NCBI GenBank assembly: GCA_003285105.1
Contig: CP030158.1
Coordinates: 310,001-374,000, forward strand
Length of the DNA stretch: 64,000 nt
Reading direction: 5' to 3'
DNA from: Roseithermus sacchariphilus
GTDB lineage: Bacteria > Bacteroidota > Rhodothermia > Rhodothermales > MEBIC09517
In this document: one piece after another, positions 47,828 through 56,693 of the stretch
How the letters are laid out: every line of letters starts with the position of its first letter
Numbering within the stretch: the first letter of the stretch is position 1
Program-made: the position numbers and the translations under genes
The notes under the pieces: model-generated
Told to the model about the DNA's origin: nothing
The model's database searches: none
What the model saw: the letters and a program-made list of their open reading frames with translations, nothing else

Positions 47828-48630
47828 CCTCGCCCTGGCTCGTCCGTCCGGCAACCCTCGCGGAGGCGGAGGTGGTAACCGCCTTCCTCCGGGCCGCCCT
47901 GCCGGAGTCCCTCCGCCTCTATACGATCTACGCCTCGAACCGGCTCGCGGCCTACGTGGCCGACTGCCTCGCCGCAACGGCGACGGACGCCCCGCGCTTC
48001 CGGCTGCTGACGACGACGGACGGCACGCCGGCGGGCCTGGCCGAGTGGCGCCCGCAGCCGGACGGGCTCTTCCTGAACCAGCTCGTCGTGGCCCCCCGCC
48101 ATCGCCGGCGCGGTGGGGCGCGGGCCCTGCTCGCCCACGCGCTGTCGGCCGCCGGCACGGAGGGGATGCTCCGGCTGGACGTGTTCGTAGACCGGCCCCA
48201 CGTGCTGGACTGGTACCGCCGGCTGGGCCTCGCACCGGAGGCCACCCGCACGTGGACCTGCCTCCCGCTGCCGCCCCCCTCCGCCGTGACCCACCCGACG
48301 CCCCCGCCCGACCTGCCCGAGGCCGACGCCCGGCACCGGCGCTACGGGTTCTCCACGTTCCAGCTGGCGTTGGAGGGCCGGACCTACCCCATCGGGCGGC
48401 TCGGCGCCCGGCTGTTTCGAACGACCGACGCCGCCGTCCCGGCGGACCGGGAGGCCCTGCTGGCGCTGGCGCAGCTCGACCCCCGGCGACAGTTGCTGTG
48501 CATCGCCCCGGAGCCGCTGCCCGGTGCGGTCCTGGCCCGCAGCCTGCGCCTGGCCGCCCCCGTCGCGGCGGTGCGGGCGGCGCTGACCGACTCGCCGGCG
48601 CCCCTCTGCCCCCGCTCCCCGGTGCCATGA
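47824..48630 (+). CDS. GNAT N-acetyltransferase
   Basis: A 268-residue protein with a GNAT domain: QLVVAPRHRRRGGARALLAH carries the acetyl-CoA-binding R-x-x-G-x-A motif, followed by MLRLDVFVDRPHVLDWYRRL. The C-terminal about 100 residues are of unknown type. Position right after the PglC-type gene suggests that it acetylates the amino-sugar made by the aminotransferase, as WecD does for a dTDP-sugar. Campylobacter PglD uses a different (left-handed helix) fold, so this would be a non-homologous replacement. Overlaps both neighbours by 4 bases. Confidence 0.8.
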
Positions 48631-49690
48631 CCGCCACCTTCCTCCCACCGGACGATCCACGCTGGGCGGCGTTTCTCCGCCGCGTGGCCCACGACGTCTA
48701 CCACCTCCCCGGCTACGTCGCCGCCGCGACCGTGCACGAAGGGGGCACCCCGACGGCGTTCTTCGCGGAAGCCGACGGCCACGCGCTGCTGCTGCCGCTG
48801 CTGCTGCACCCGCTCCCTCCGGCGCTGAACGCCCCGCCGAGCTGGCGCGACGCAGCCAGCCCCTACGGCTACCCCGGCCCGCTCCTCACCCCCGGCTGCC
48901 CGGCGGACACCTTCGAGGCGCTGCTGCACGCCCTCCGCCGGGAGGCTGCGGCGCGGGGTCTGGTCAGCCTCTTTCTGCGGCTCCACCCGCTGCTGCCCGT
49001 CCCCGTGTCGCCCCTGGCCGCGATCGGCGACGTGCGGCGGCACGGCCCGAGCGTCTACCTGGACCTGGAGGCGCCCGCCCGCTACCGCCGGGATCATCGC
49101 AGCGGCCTCCGCAAGCTGCGGCAGGCCGGCTACACCCTGCAGATGGACGCCTGGGAGCACGAACACGCCTTCCGGACCCTCTACGCCGCCACCATGAGGC
49201 GCGTCCGGGCCGAGCCGTTCTACCGCTTCGACGCCGCCTACTTCACGGCCCTGCGCGAGCGCCTGCCCGGCGCCCTGCACCTGGCCACCGTGCACGCGCC
49301 CGGGGGGACGTAGCCGCCGCCGCGCTGGTGCTCACCACCGGCCCCTTCGCCGCCTACCACCTCTCCGGCTCGGCCGACCGCTACCGCGCCGACGCACCGG
49401 CCAAGCTCCTCGTGGACGGCGTGCGCCGGTGGGCCCGGGCGCAGGGCCGGCGCATCCTGCACCTGGGCGGCGGCGTGGGCGGGACCGCCGACTCGCTGCT
49501 GCTGTTCAAGCAGGGCTTCTCGGACCGGACGGCCCCCTTCCACACGGTCCGCGTCATCCTCGACCCCGGCCGCTACGCCGACCTGACGGCGCGGGCCGGG
49601 ACGGCCTCGCCGGCATCCTCCGGCTTCTTCCCCGCCTACCGCCGCCACCGCCCCCGCGCCGCCGCTTCACCGCCTGCGGTCGGCTGCTGA
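48627..49690 (+). pseudogene. FemAB/GNAT-like acyltransferase, split by a frameshift
   Basis: First frame 48627-49313 (228 residues) starts MTATFLPPDDPRWAAFLRRV and has FemAB-type GNAT features (RYRRDHRSGLRKLRQAGYTL). It then stops at TAG after HAPGGT. Continuing in another frame to 49690 is LVLTTGPFAAYHLSGSADRY and AKLLVDGVRRWARAQGRRIL-HLGGG, plainly the C-terminal half of the same family. Adding one G to the six-G run at 49303 or so joins the two with DVAAAALVLTT between. Intact, the product would be about 354 residues and would likely transfer an amino acid or acyl group to a sugar or peptide. Could be a sequencing error, a phase switch or a real loss. Confidence 0.8.
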
Positions 49691-49716
49691 GGGGCGGATG
49701 CCTCCGCCTCGCCGCC

Positions 49717-50955
49717 ATGCACATCGTCGTCTTTCATCAATACCATCACAACCCCGACTGTGCGGCCACGGGGCGACACTACACGTTCATGGCGCGCTGG
49801 GCCCGGCACCACGACGTCACGCTCGTCACCACGGACGCCTGGGCGGCGAAGCGCCTCACCCACCGATACCCCTGGGTACCCGAAGGCGTCCGCCTGGTGG
49901 AGCGGCACGTGCCCTACGACAACGCCATGTCCGTCGGCGCCCGCCTGTGGGCGTTCGCGCGCTACGCGGCCGGCAGCCTGCTCGACGGGCTCCGGTTGCC
50001 CCGGCCGGACGTCGTCCTCGGCACCTCGACCCCGCTGACGGCGGCCCTGGCTGCGGCGCTGGTGGCCCGCCGGCACGGAGCGCCCTGGGTCTTCGAAGTG
50101 CGCGACCTCTGGCCCGACTTTCCGATCCAGATGGGTGCCGTGCCGCTGCGCCCACTGCAGCGGCTCCTCTACGGGCTGGAACACGCCCTCTATCGCGCGG
50201 CCGACCACGTCGTCACCCTGTCGCCGGACATGGAGGCGCACGTCCGCCGGATTCGCCCCGGCGGCGTGACCACGCTGTTCAATGGGACGGATCTGACGAT
50301 GATGCAGGCCGGCGGCCCGGCAGACGGGGCGGCGCTCCGCACCCGGCACGGCCTCGGGGACCGACGGGTGCTCCTCTACGCCGGCACGCTGGGCCGGGCC
50401 AACAACGTCCCGCTGCTGATCGAGGCCGCCGAGCGCCTCCGGCACCGGACGGACCTGGTGCTGGTCGTACTGGGGCACGGCTACCACCGGGACCGGGTGG
50501 CGGCGGCCGCGGCGCGCCTGCCCACGCTGCGGCTGCTCCCCCCGCAGCCCCGCCACGCGATGGGGGCCTGGTATCGCCTGGCGGACCTGTCGCTGATCCC
50601 GTTCCTCGACCTTCCCGTGCTGGCCGCCAACGCGCCTGCCAAGCTCTTCGACAGCCTCGGCGCCGGCACCCCCGTGGTGGTGACGAACCCCGGCTGGACG
50701 CGCACCTTCGTGGAAACCCACGGCTGCGGCTGGTACAGCCCGGCCCATGACCCTGCCGCGCTGGCCGAACGGCTCGACGCCCTCACGCAGGACCCCGACC
50801 GCCTCGCCGCCGCCGGCGCACGCGGCCTGGCCGTGGCCCGGACCCTGTTCGACCGACAGGCCCTCGCGGACCAGATGGAGGCGCTGCTGCTCGACGTCGC
50901 CCGCCGCGGGCGCCGCCACCGCACCATCCCACCGACCGGCCCGCGCCATGCCTGA
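49717..50955 (+). CDS. Family 4 glycosyltransferase
   Basis: A 412-residue GT4 enzyme (WbuB-like group): MHIVVFHQYHHNPDCAATGR start, VFEVRDLWPDFPIQMGAVPL, RRVLLYAGTLGRANNVPLLI, and LAANAPAKLFDSLGAGTPVV. These are typical of GTs that add a fucosamine-type or other deoxyamino sugar next to the initiating sugar. ATG 49717; gap of 26 bp after the broken FemAB-like gene; overlaps the next GT by 8 bases. Confidence 0.87.
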   Translation: MHIVVFHQYHHNPDCAATGRHYTFMARWARHHDVTLVTTDAWAAKRLTHRYPWVPEGVRLVERHVPYDNAMSVGARLWAFARYAAGSLLDGLRLPRPDVVLGTSTPLTAALAAALVARRHGAPWVFEVRDLWPDFPIQMGAVPLRPLQRLLYGLEHALYRAADHVVTLSPDMEAHVRRIRPGGVTTLFNGTDLTMMQAGGPADGAALRTRHGLGDRRVLLYAGTLGRANNVPLLIEAAERLRHRTDLVLVVLGHGYHRDRVAAAAARLPTLRLLPPQPRHAMGAWYRLADLSLIPFLDLPVLAANAPAKLFDSLGAGTPVVVTNPGWTRTFVETHGCGWYSPAHDPAALAERLDALTQDPDRLAAAGARGLAVARTLFDRQALADQMEALLLDVARRGRRHRTIPPTGPRHA

Positions 50956-52135
50956 CGCAGCTACCTCGCCCCCGCGACGCGTGCTGCTCCTGGCCCGGCA
51001 TCTCGGGCTCGGGGGGGCCACCACGCACCTGCGCACCCTCGCCCTCGGCCTGCAGGCGGCCGGGGTGGAGGTGCAGATCGCGAGCCGGCCCGCGGAGGCA
51101 GTGGCGGATGCCGTGGGCCTCGGGCCGGACTGGTTCACCGCCGCCGGGCTCGTCCATCACCCCCTTCCGCTGCCGACCCCCCGCTCCCTCCGCACGCTCC
51201 CGGCCGACGCCGTCCGCACCGGGCCGGCCCTGGCGGCCGTGGTGCGCCGCTTCCGGCCGGACCTGCTCCACGTGCACTGGCGTTCGGCGAGCCTCTACGC
51301 CCGGTGGGTGCAGGCCCGCTTCGGCATCCCGTTCGTCACCACCCTGCACTCGCAGCAGATCCCGTCGGCGCCGTGGCACCGGGGGCTGTCGTTCTGGGGC
51401 GCCGGGGTGATCTGCGTCAGCCGGGAGGCCGAGGCCTTCCTGCGCCGCCGGTTCGACCGGCTCCCGCCGCTCGTCACCACGATCCCGCACGGGGTGGACC
51501 CGACGCACTTCCGCCCCCCCGAGCCGGCCGAGCGCGCCCGCGCCCGCGCCCACCTCGACCTGCCGCAGGACGGTCCCGTCCTGCTCCTGCTGGGACGGCT
51601 AAACCCGGAAAAAGGCGTCGATCTGTTCCTGGAGGCGCTGGGCGGGCTCAGCCGCCGCGGTCTGCACCCCCCGGCCGTCCTCGCCGGCGAGGGCGACGCG
51701 GCTCCCTTCCGGGCGCTCGCCCGCCGCCACGGCGTGGCCGACCAGGTGCGCTTCACCGGCTTCACCGACGCCCGCACCGCCCTCTGGGCCGCCGATGTGC
51801 TCGTCCTCCCCAGCCGCCGCGAGGGCCTGCCGATGGCCGTCGTCGAGGCCATGCACTGCGGCGTGGTGCCCGTCCGCACCCCCGCCGGAGGCCACCACGA
51901 GCAGATCCGCGACGGCATCACCGGCTTCCTCGTCCCGTTCGACGACGCCACCACGCTGGCCGACCGCCTCGCGCGGCTCCTGACCGACGCGGCCCTGCGC
52001 GACCGCATGGCCCGGGCGGCCCGGCAGCACGCGCTGGCCCACTTCACCGTGGATGCCATGACCCGGCGCACCCTCCAGGTCTACCGCGCCGCCCTGCCCG
52101 CCGTCGCAGAACCTCCCCGGCCCTCCGGCCGTTGA
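50948..52135 (+). CDS. Family 4 glycosyltransferase
   Basis: A 395-residue GT4 enzyme: RHLGLGGATTHLRTLALGLQ and LLHVHWRSASLYARWVQARF on the acceptor side; VLLLLGRLNPEKGVDLFLEA and PSRREGLPMAVVEAMHCGVV (E-x7-E) on the donor side. ATG 50948 overlaps the previous stop by 8 bases. Donor unknown. Confidence 0.87.
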   Translation: MPDAATSPPRRVLLLARHLGLGGATTHLRTLALGLQAAGVEVQIASRPAEAVADAVGLGPDWFTAAGLVHHPLPLPTPRSLRTLPADAVRTGPALAAVVRRFRPDLLHVHWRSASLYARWVQARFGIPFVTTLHSQQIPSAPWHRGLSFWGAGVICVSREAEAFLRRRFDRLPPLVTTIPHGVDPTHFRPPEPAERARARAHLDLPQDGPVLLLLGRLNPEKGVDLFLEALGGLSRRGLHPPAVLAGEGDAAPFRALARRHGVADQVRFTGFTDARTALWAADVLVLPSRREGLPMAVVEAMHCGVVPVRTPAGGHHEQIRDGITGFLVPFDDATTLADRLARLLTDAALRDRMARAARQHALAHFTVDAMTRRTLQVYRAALPAVAEPPRPSGR

Positions 52136-52180
52136 TGGGACCGCTCGTATCGCTCATCCCGGCACCGCCTGGCCGCCTGC

Positions 52181-53317
52181 ATGCCGCTTGCCTCCCGCAA
52201 CGGATCGTCCGCCCGAAACGGATCCCCGGTCCCGACCGCACCGCCCCCCGTCCGGGCCGCCGACATCCTCCCGTCCGCCCCGGCCGCCGCCACGATGGAC
52301 CGCACTGCCCTCGGCGCCGTCCTGGCCGACCGCACCGTCCTGCTCACCGGCGCCGGCGGCTCGATCGGGTCGCAGCTCTCCCGGCACCTGGCCGCCCTCC
52401 GGCCCCGGCACCTGGTGCTGGTCGACGTGAGCGAGTACAACGTCTTCCGCCTGGAACAGGCCCTGCACCGCGCCGCACCGGGCGTGCCGGTGACCTGCCT
52501 CATCGCCGACGTGCGCGATGCCGACCGGATGGCCTCCCTCTTCGCCACCCATCGTCCCGACCTCGTCATCCACGCGGCCGCCTACAAGCACGTGCCCCTC
52601 ATGGAGCGCCATCCCATCGAGGCGTTCCGCAACAACACGCGCGCGACGGCCGGCCTGCTCCGCCTGGCCGAGGCTCACGGCGCCGAACAGTTCATCCTGG
52701 TTTCGACCGACAAGGCGGTCGAGCCGTCCGGGGTGCTGGGCTACACGAAGCGGCTCGCCGAGTGGTACGTGGCCTCCGCCACGCCGCCGCTCGCCGGCAA
52801 GGTGGTGCGCTTCGGCAACGTGTTCGGCAGCCAGGGCAGCGTGGTGCCGCTCTTTCGCGAGCAGATCCTGCGGGGCGGCCCCGTCACGCTGACCCACCCG
52901 GCCATGCAGCGCTTCTTCATGAGCACCGAAGCGGCCTGCCGCCTGGTGCTCCAGACCATCGGGCTGGATGAGGCATCGATCTTCGTGCTGCGCACCGAGC
53001 CCGTCTCGATCCTGTGGCTGGCCCGGCGGATGATCGAGCACCTGAAGCCCTGGACCCCCGGCCCCGTCGCCATCGAATACGTGGGGCTGCGCCCGGGCGA
53101 GAAGCTGACCGAGCGGCTCTGGGAGCCGGAGGAGCGCCCGGTTCCGACGGCGCACGCGGGCATCCTCGGCCTCGACGGGCCTCCGCCGCCCCCACGGGCC
53201 GACCTCGACGCGCTCTTCGACCGGATCGAGGCCCTGTGCCGGACCGGCCGGGCGGAGGCCGTCCGCGAGACACTCCGGCAGAGCCTGCAGGACGTCGCCG
53301 TACCCCGCACCGCCTGA
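52181..53317 (+). CDS. Nucleotide-sugar 4,6-dehydratase, PglF/CapD-like, soluble form
   Basis: A 378-residue SDR with TGAGGSIGSQLSRHLAALRP (about 57-76), HAAAYKHVPLMERHPIEAFR, VSTDKAVEPSGVLGYTKRLA and VRFGNVFGSQGSVVPLFREQ, all hallmarks of the CapD/WbpM/PglF family that makes UDP-2-acetamido-4-keto sugars. At the YxxxK site the tyrosine is replaced (Leu-Gly-Tyr-Thr-Lys; L instead of Y), as is usual in this family (Met there). Unlike PglF or WbpM it has no N-terminal membrane helices. It would supply the aminotransferase at 46024. An ATG at 52295 (38 residues later) is also a likely start. Gap of 45 bp after the glycosyltransferase gene. Confidence 0.87.
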   Translation: MPLASRNGSSARNGSPVPTAPPPVRAADILPSAPAAATMDRTALGAVLADRTVLLTGAGGSIGSQLSRHLAALRPRHLVLVDVSEYNVFRLEQALHRAAPGVPVTCLIADVRDADRMASLFATHRPDLVIHAAAYKHVPLMERHPIEAFRNNTRATAGLLRLAEAHGAEQFILVSTDKAVEPSGVLGYTKRLAEWYVASATPPLAGKVVRFGNVFGSQGSVVPLFREQILRGGPVTLTHPAMQRFFMSTEAACRLVLQTIGLDEASIFVLRTEPVSILWLARRMIEHLKPWTPGPVAIEYVGLRPGEKLTERLWEPEERPVPTAHAGILGLDGPPPPPRADLDALFDRIEALCRTGRAEAVRETLRQSLQDVAVPRTA

Positions 53318-53323
53318 TCGGCC

Positions 53324-53344
53324 GCTGATCGGCCGCTGATCAGC
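53324..53344. terminator. Hairpin between convergent genes, possible bidirectional terminator
   Basis: GCTGATC at 53324-53330 pairs with GATCAGC at 53338-53344, with a 7-nt loop; it sits between the stops of the 4,6-dehydratase (53317) and the GT2 gene (53340), and includes the latter stop. No U-tract. Confidence 0.35.
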
Positions 53345-54266
53345 CGGCGGGGTGGTCGTCCAGCCACCGGCGATGCCGGTCCAGCCGCCCCTGGAGGCCG
53401 TCCCAGCTGGCACGCAGCGCCTGCACCGTGGCCCGCGGCCCGCGCCGGGTGAGGGTGAACCACACGTGCCGCGCCAGATGGCCGAGCACCCCCCGCCATC
53501 CCCGGTACCGCCGGGCGATGTAGGCGTCGTTCCGGGTGAAGAGGTACTGCCGCAGCGGATCGTCGGCGTAGGGCAGCCGGAAGCGACGACCCGCCAGCCG
53601 GCTCGTCCAGACCGGCATGCGGTTGGGCGGATGGGCCAGCACGGCCGCAACCACGGTGGCCACCTCGAAGCCGCCGGCCCGGAGCCGGTAGAGGTATTCG
53701 CGCTCATCGCCCCAGATGAACAGCTCCGGCATCGGCAACCCGACGGCTTCGACGGCCCGGCGATGCACGAGCAGCCCGTTGAACGGATTGGCGACCCCGA
53801 CGAGCACGCCGGCACGAGCCGCTGCCTCGGCCTCGGCCCGGCGGTGCAGCCACGCCCCGTCCCACCGATACCCGAAGGCCAGCCGCTCCGGATCTTCCGT
53901 GCTCACGACCAGCGGAGCCCGTACGAGCCGCTCCGGTGCGTCCCCGAGCAGGTGCTCCAGGCACGTCGGCGCCGGGACGGCGTCGTCGTCCATCAGCCAG
54001 AATCCGTCGAGATCCTCGTCCAGCAGGTGCCGGAGGCCGGCATGGAAGCCGCCGCCGCCGCCCGTGTTCTCGGCCAGCACCCGCAAGGCCACCTCCGGGA
54101 ACCGCGCCCGCACCATCGCCGCCGTCCCGTCGGTCCCGGCGTTATCGACCACCAGCACCCGATCCGGCGGGCGGGTCTGCCCCCGGATCGCCTCCAGGCA
54201 CCGCGCCAGCAGCGCCCTCCTGTTGCGCGTCACCACCACCACGCCGATACGCTGAAAGACGATCAT
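53340..54266 (-). CDS. Family 2 glycosyltransferase (GlfT2/rhamnosyl-like)
   Basis: A 308-residue GT-A enzyme: VGVVVVTRNRRALLARCLEA (8-27), VLVVDNAGTDGT, FWLMDDDAVP (catalytic DDD, metal site) and ELFIWGDEREYLYRLRAGGF. The pattern is seen in galactofuranosyl and rhamnosyl transferases. Its homologous neighbour (54442-55365) suggests tandem duplication, and a heptamer repeat array fills the 175 bp between. Because a UDP-Galp-mutase-like gene is close (55362), galactofuranose use is a plausible inference. ATG 54266. Confidence 0.86.
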   Translation of the reverse strand: MIVFQRIGVVVVTRNRRALLARCLEAIRGQTRPPDRVLVVDNAGTDGTAAMVRARFPEVALRVLAENTGGGGGFHAGLRHLLDEDLDGFWLMDDDAVPAPTCLEHLLGDAPERLVRAPLVVSTEDPERLAFGYRWDGAWLHRRAEAEAAARAGVLVGVANPFNGLLVHRRAVEAVGLPMPELFIWGDEREYLYRLRAGGFEVATVVAAVLAHPPNRMPVWTSRLAGRRFRLPYADDPLRQYLFTRNDAYIARRYRGWRGVLGHLARHVWFTLTRRGPRATVQALRASWDGLQGRLDRHRRWLDDHPAG

Positions 54267-54436
54267 GTTCTGGCTGCTGGCTTTTGGCTGCCGGCTTTTG
54301 GCTGCCGGCTGCTGGCTTTTGGCTGCCGGCTTTTGGCTGCTGGCTATTGGCTGCCGGCTGCTCGCTGACGGCTGACGGCTGATCGCTGACGGCTGATCGC
54401 TGACGGCTGACGGCTGACGGCTGACGGCTGACCGCT
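54267..54436. repeat. Composite heptanucleotide tandem repeat, copy C
   Basis: Occupies nearly the whole gap between the two GT2 genes. First a block of GGCTGCT/GGCTTTT-like units (about 12, 7 bp), then about 12 units near GCTGACG/GCTGATC. The largest of the three arrays, and in the same orientation as copy B. It abuts the start codon of the downstream gene. Confidence 0.92.
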
Positions 54437-54441
54437 CCCCC

Positions 54442-55365
54442 TCACTCCAGCTTCGACAGATCGAACCGGAGTCCGTCCCACCAGCCGCGCAGGGCGAGGC
54501 GCAGGCGCTCGCGGCGGCGGTCCGGGTGCAGCAGCCGGGCGGCCACGTGCGGGAGGTGGCGCAGGGCCGCGCCCAGCCGCGGAGCGCCCTCCAGGCGAGC
54601 CAGGATGATGCCGTTGCGCAGCACGTAGTACGTCTTCCACGGGGCATAGCCCGCCAGCGACCGGCCGAGCCAGCGGACGCGATGGCGCTCGTGGCGGGCG
54701 TGGTGCACCCCGGCCTCGACGGGCAGCAGATGCAGCCGAAACCCGTGCCGGCGCATGCGCCGCGTCCACTCGACGTCGTCGTTGACGATGAACCAGAACG
54801 TGTACGGCAACCCCACCGCCTCCACGACCGACCGATGCAGCAGGAGAAACGGGAAGCCCAGCGCCTCGCTCGGATAGGGGCGGTCCGGGTGCAGCGGTGC
54901 GGAACGCCAGCGGCCGTTTTCGACGCCGTGGAAGAACACCTTCCGCCCCGCTTCCCAGACCCGTCCGGTGAACGCCGCATCCGCCGGGTCGGCGGCCTGC
55001 ATCGCCCGGGCCAGGGCCAGGCCGTCCGCCAGGTAGGTCGGCGCGACCTCGCAGTCGTCGTCCAGCAGCAGCAGCCACGTAGCGCCCTGCGCCTGTGCTT
55101 CCCGGATGCCGACGTGGTAGGCCCAGGCCCCGCCGCGGTTGGGCAGGTGGCATACCCGCAGGTCCGGCTGCGCGTCGAGCCAGGCGGCCGTGCCGTCCGT
55201 GCTGCCGCTGTCGATGACCAGGATGAAAGCCGGCGGGGCCGTCTGCTGCCGCACGGAGGCGAGGCATTGCCGGAGCAGCGCCAGCCGGTTGTGGGTGACG
55301 ATCACCACCCCGACGTCGGCCGCAGCAGCGCGGGAAGACGGCTCGACGGCACGCGCCCGGGTCAT
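54442..55365 (-). CDS. Family 2 glycosyltransferase (GlfT2/rhamnosyl-like)
   Basis: A 307-residue GT-A enzyme similar in length and layout to 53340-54266: VGVVIVTHNRLALLRQCLAS, VIDSGSTDGTAAW, WLLLLDDDCEV (DDD) and FWFIVNDDVEWTRRMRRHGF. The ND-D-x-E motif and C-terminal Trp-rich end fit the GlfT2-type group. Start overlaps the flavoprotein stop by 4 bases. Substrate not known. Confidence 0.87.
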   Translation of the reverse strand: MTRARAVEPSSRAAAADVGVVIVTHNRLALLRQCLASVRQQTAPPAFILVIDSGSTDGTAAWLDAQPDLRVCHLPNRGGAWAYHVGIREAQAQGATWLLLLDDDCEVAPTYLADGLALARAMQAADPADAAFTGRVWEAGRKVFFHGVENGRWRSAPLHPDRPYPSEALGFPFLLLHRSVVEAVGLPYTFWFIVNDDVEWTRRMRRHGFRLHLLPVEAGVHHARHERHRVRWLGRSLAGYAPWKTYYVLRNGIILARLEGAPRLGAALRHLPHVAARLLHPDRRRERLRLALRGWWDGLRFDLSKLE

Positions 55366-56687
55366 ACCGCCTCCGTCGTCATGGCCGCGCCGGCCCAGAG
55401 GCCCTCCTGCAGAGAGTCTGCAATGCCCTGGAACACCCACCGGCCGTAGCGTCCGGCCATCCAGATGTCGTGTGCGCGGAGGCGGGCCAGCGCCTCCTCC
55501 CGCCAGGTCGACCCGGGCCAGGCCCAGGTGTAGGCATACGGGATCCACGTGGGATCGGCCACCTCCACCTCCCCGATGAACCCCCAGGCCTGCAACGCCT
55601 CGACGGTCGCCCGCGTCCGCCGGGCGATCTCCGCATCGGTCGGTTCGGTGCCGCCCTCGAAGGCCGTCTCCACGTAGAGGCTCACCCGGTCCCCGTCGGC
55701 CCGGGCCGGTGCCGGGAGGAAGTGCGGATCGACGTTGCTGTAGAAGCCGACGCGGTGAAAGCCGGCCGGCGCGTCGGGCACGTAGAGCCAGTGCGCCTCC
55801 GGGCAGCGCGGCCCCCGGACGGCTCCCAGGTTCAGGACGAGGACGGACGTGTACGGATCCGGCGGGGCATCGGTGGAGAGGCCGGTCAGCGCCAGCATCC
55901 GCCGCAGCGGCAGCGTGGCGAGCAGCCGCTCGTAGGCCAGCGCCCGGCCGTCGGCGAGGAAGAGCCGCCGCTCGGCCGGGTCGATGCGCACCACCTCGTG
56001 GCCGTAGCGCACGTCCCCACCGGCTGCCAGCCGCTGCATGAGCGCTCCGAGGCCGTCTTCCGGGTAGATGAACTCGACGTTGTAACCCACGGCCGCCGCC
56101 GGGTCGAACGCCCCGTCGAACGCCCCGCGGATGACGAGGTCCAGGTTCAGGGGCGACTTGTAGCCGTCCTGGAAGGCGATGCGCTCCCACAGCCCCGCCG
56201 TGTAGCGCGCGTGGAACGGCCCGAAGAACCGGTCCGTTAGCGTCGGGCCGAAGCGATAGGCGAGCGCCTCGGCCATGGTCCGCGGGGTGCCGGCGGGCGG
56301 GTTCAGCATCTCCCGCAGGGCCTGCGCCGCCACGTCGGGGCCGAGCCGGTGCAGGTGGTGCTGGATCGGGTACGGCACGAAGGTATCCGATGCCGCAAAG
56401 TAGATGGCCGAGCGGCGGCGGTAGGCGCGCACCGGCGTCAGCGCCCGGATGAAGCGCAGGATCCGCGGATCCCCGCCGAAGATCCAGTGCCCTCCGCCGA
56501 TCTCGAAGCGGTACGCATCGCCGTCGGGCGGCGGCGTCGGGAGGCGGGTGGTCGTGCCGGGCCGCAGGTAGTACGACGAGCAGATGCCGCCCGGCACGGC
56601 TGCGGCTTCGAGGACCGGCAGGCCCGAGGCCCGGCCGGCCGCCAGCCCGGTCACCCCCCCGCCGAGGATCCAGGTGGGTGCGGACAT
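55362..56687 (-). CDS. FAD-dependent amine-oxidase-type protein, UDP-galactopyranose mutase-like
   Basis: A 441-residue flavoprotein: ILGGGVTGLAAG (7-18) binds FAD, with the glutamate about 20 residues later (VLEAAAVPGGICSSY). FEIGGGHWIFGGDP, YPIQHHLHRLGPDVAAQAL and SYNVEFIYPEDGLGALMQRL-type segments are like those seen in UDP-galactopyranose mutase relatives and protoporphyrinogen-oxidase-like flavoproteins in polysaccharide loci. A mutase making UDP-galactofuranose is possible but not sure. Overlaps the GT2 neighbour by 4 bases. Confidence 0.68.
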   Translation of the reverse strand: MSAPTWILGGGVTGLAAGRASGLPVLEAAAVPGGICSSYYLRPGTTTRLPTPPPDGDAYRFEIGGGHWIFGGDPRILRFIRALTPVRAYRRRSAIYFAASDTFVPYPIQHHLHRLGPDVAAQALREMLNPPAGTPRTMAEALAYRFGPTLTDRFFGPFHARYTAGLWERIAFQDGYKSPLNLDLVIRGAFDGAFDPAAAVGYNVEFIYPEDGLGALMQRLAAGGDVRYGHEVVRIDPAERRLFLADGRALAYERLLATLPLRRMLALTGLSTDAPPDPYTSVLVLNLGAVRGPRCPEAHWLYVPDAPAGFHRVGFYSNVDPHFLPAPARADGDRVSLYVETAFEGGTEPTDAEIARRTRATVEALQAWGFIGEVEVADPTWIPYAYTWAWPGSTWREEALARLRAHDIWMAGRYGRWVFQGIADSLQEGLWAGAAMTTEAV

Positions 56688-56693
56688 ACCGGT

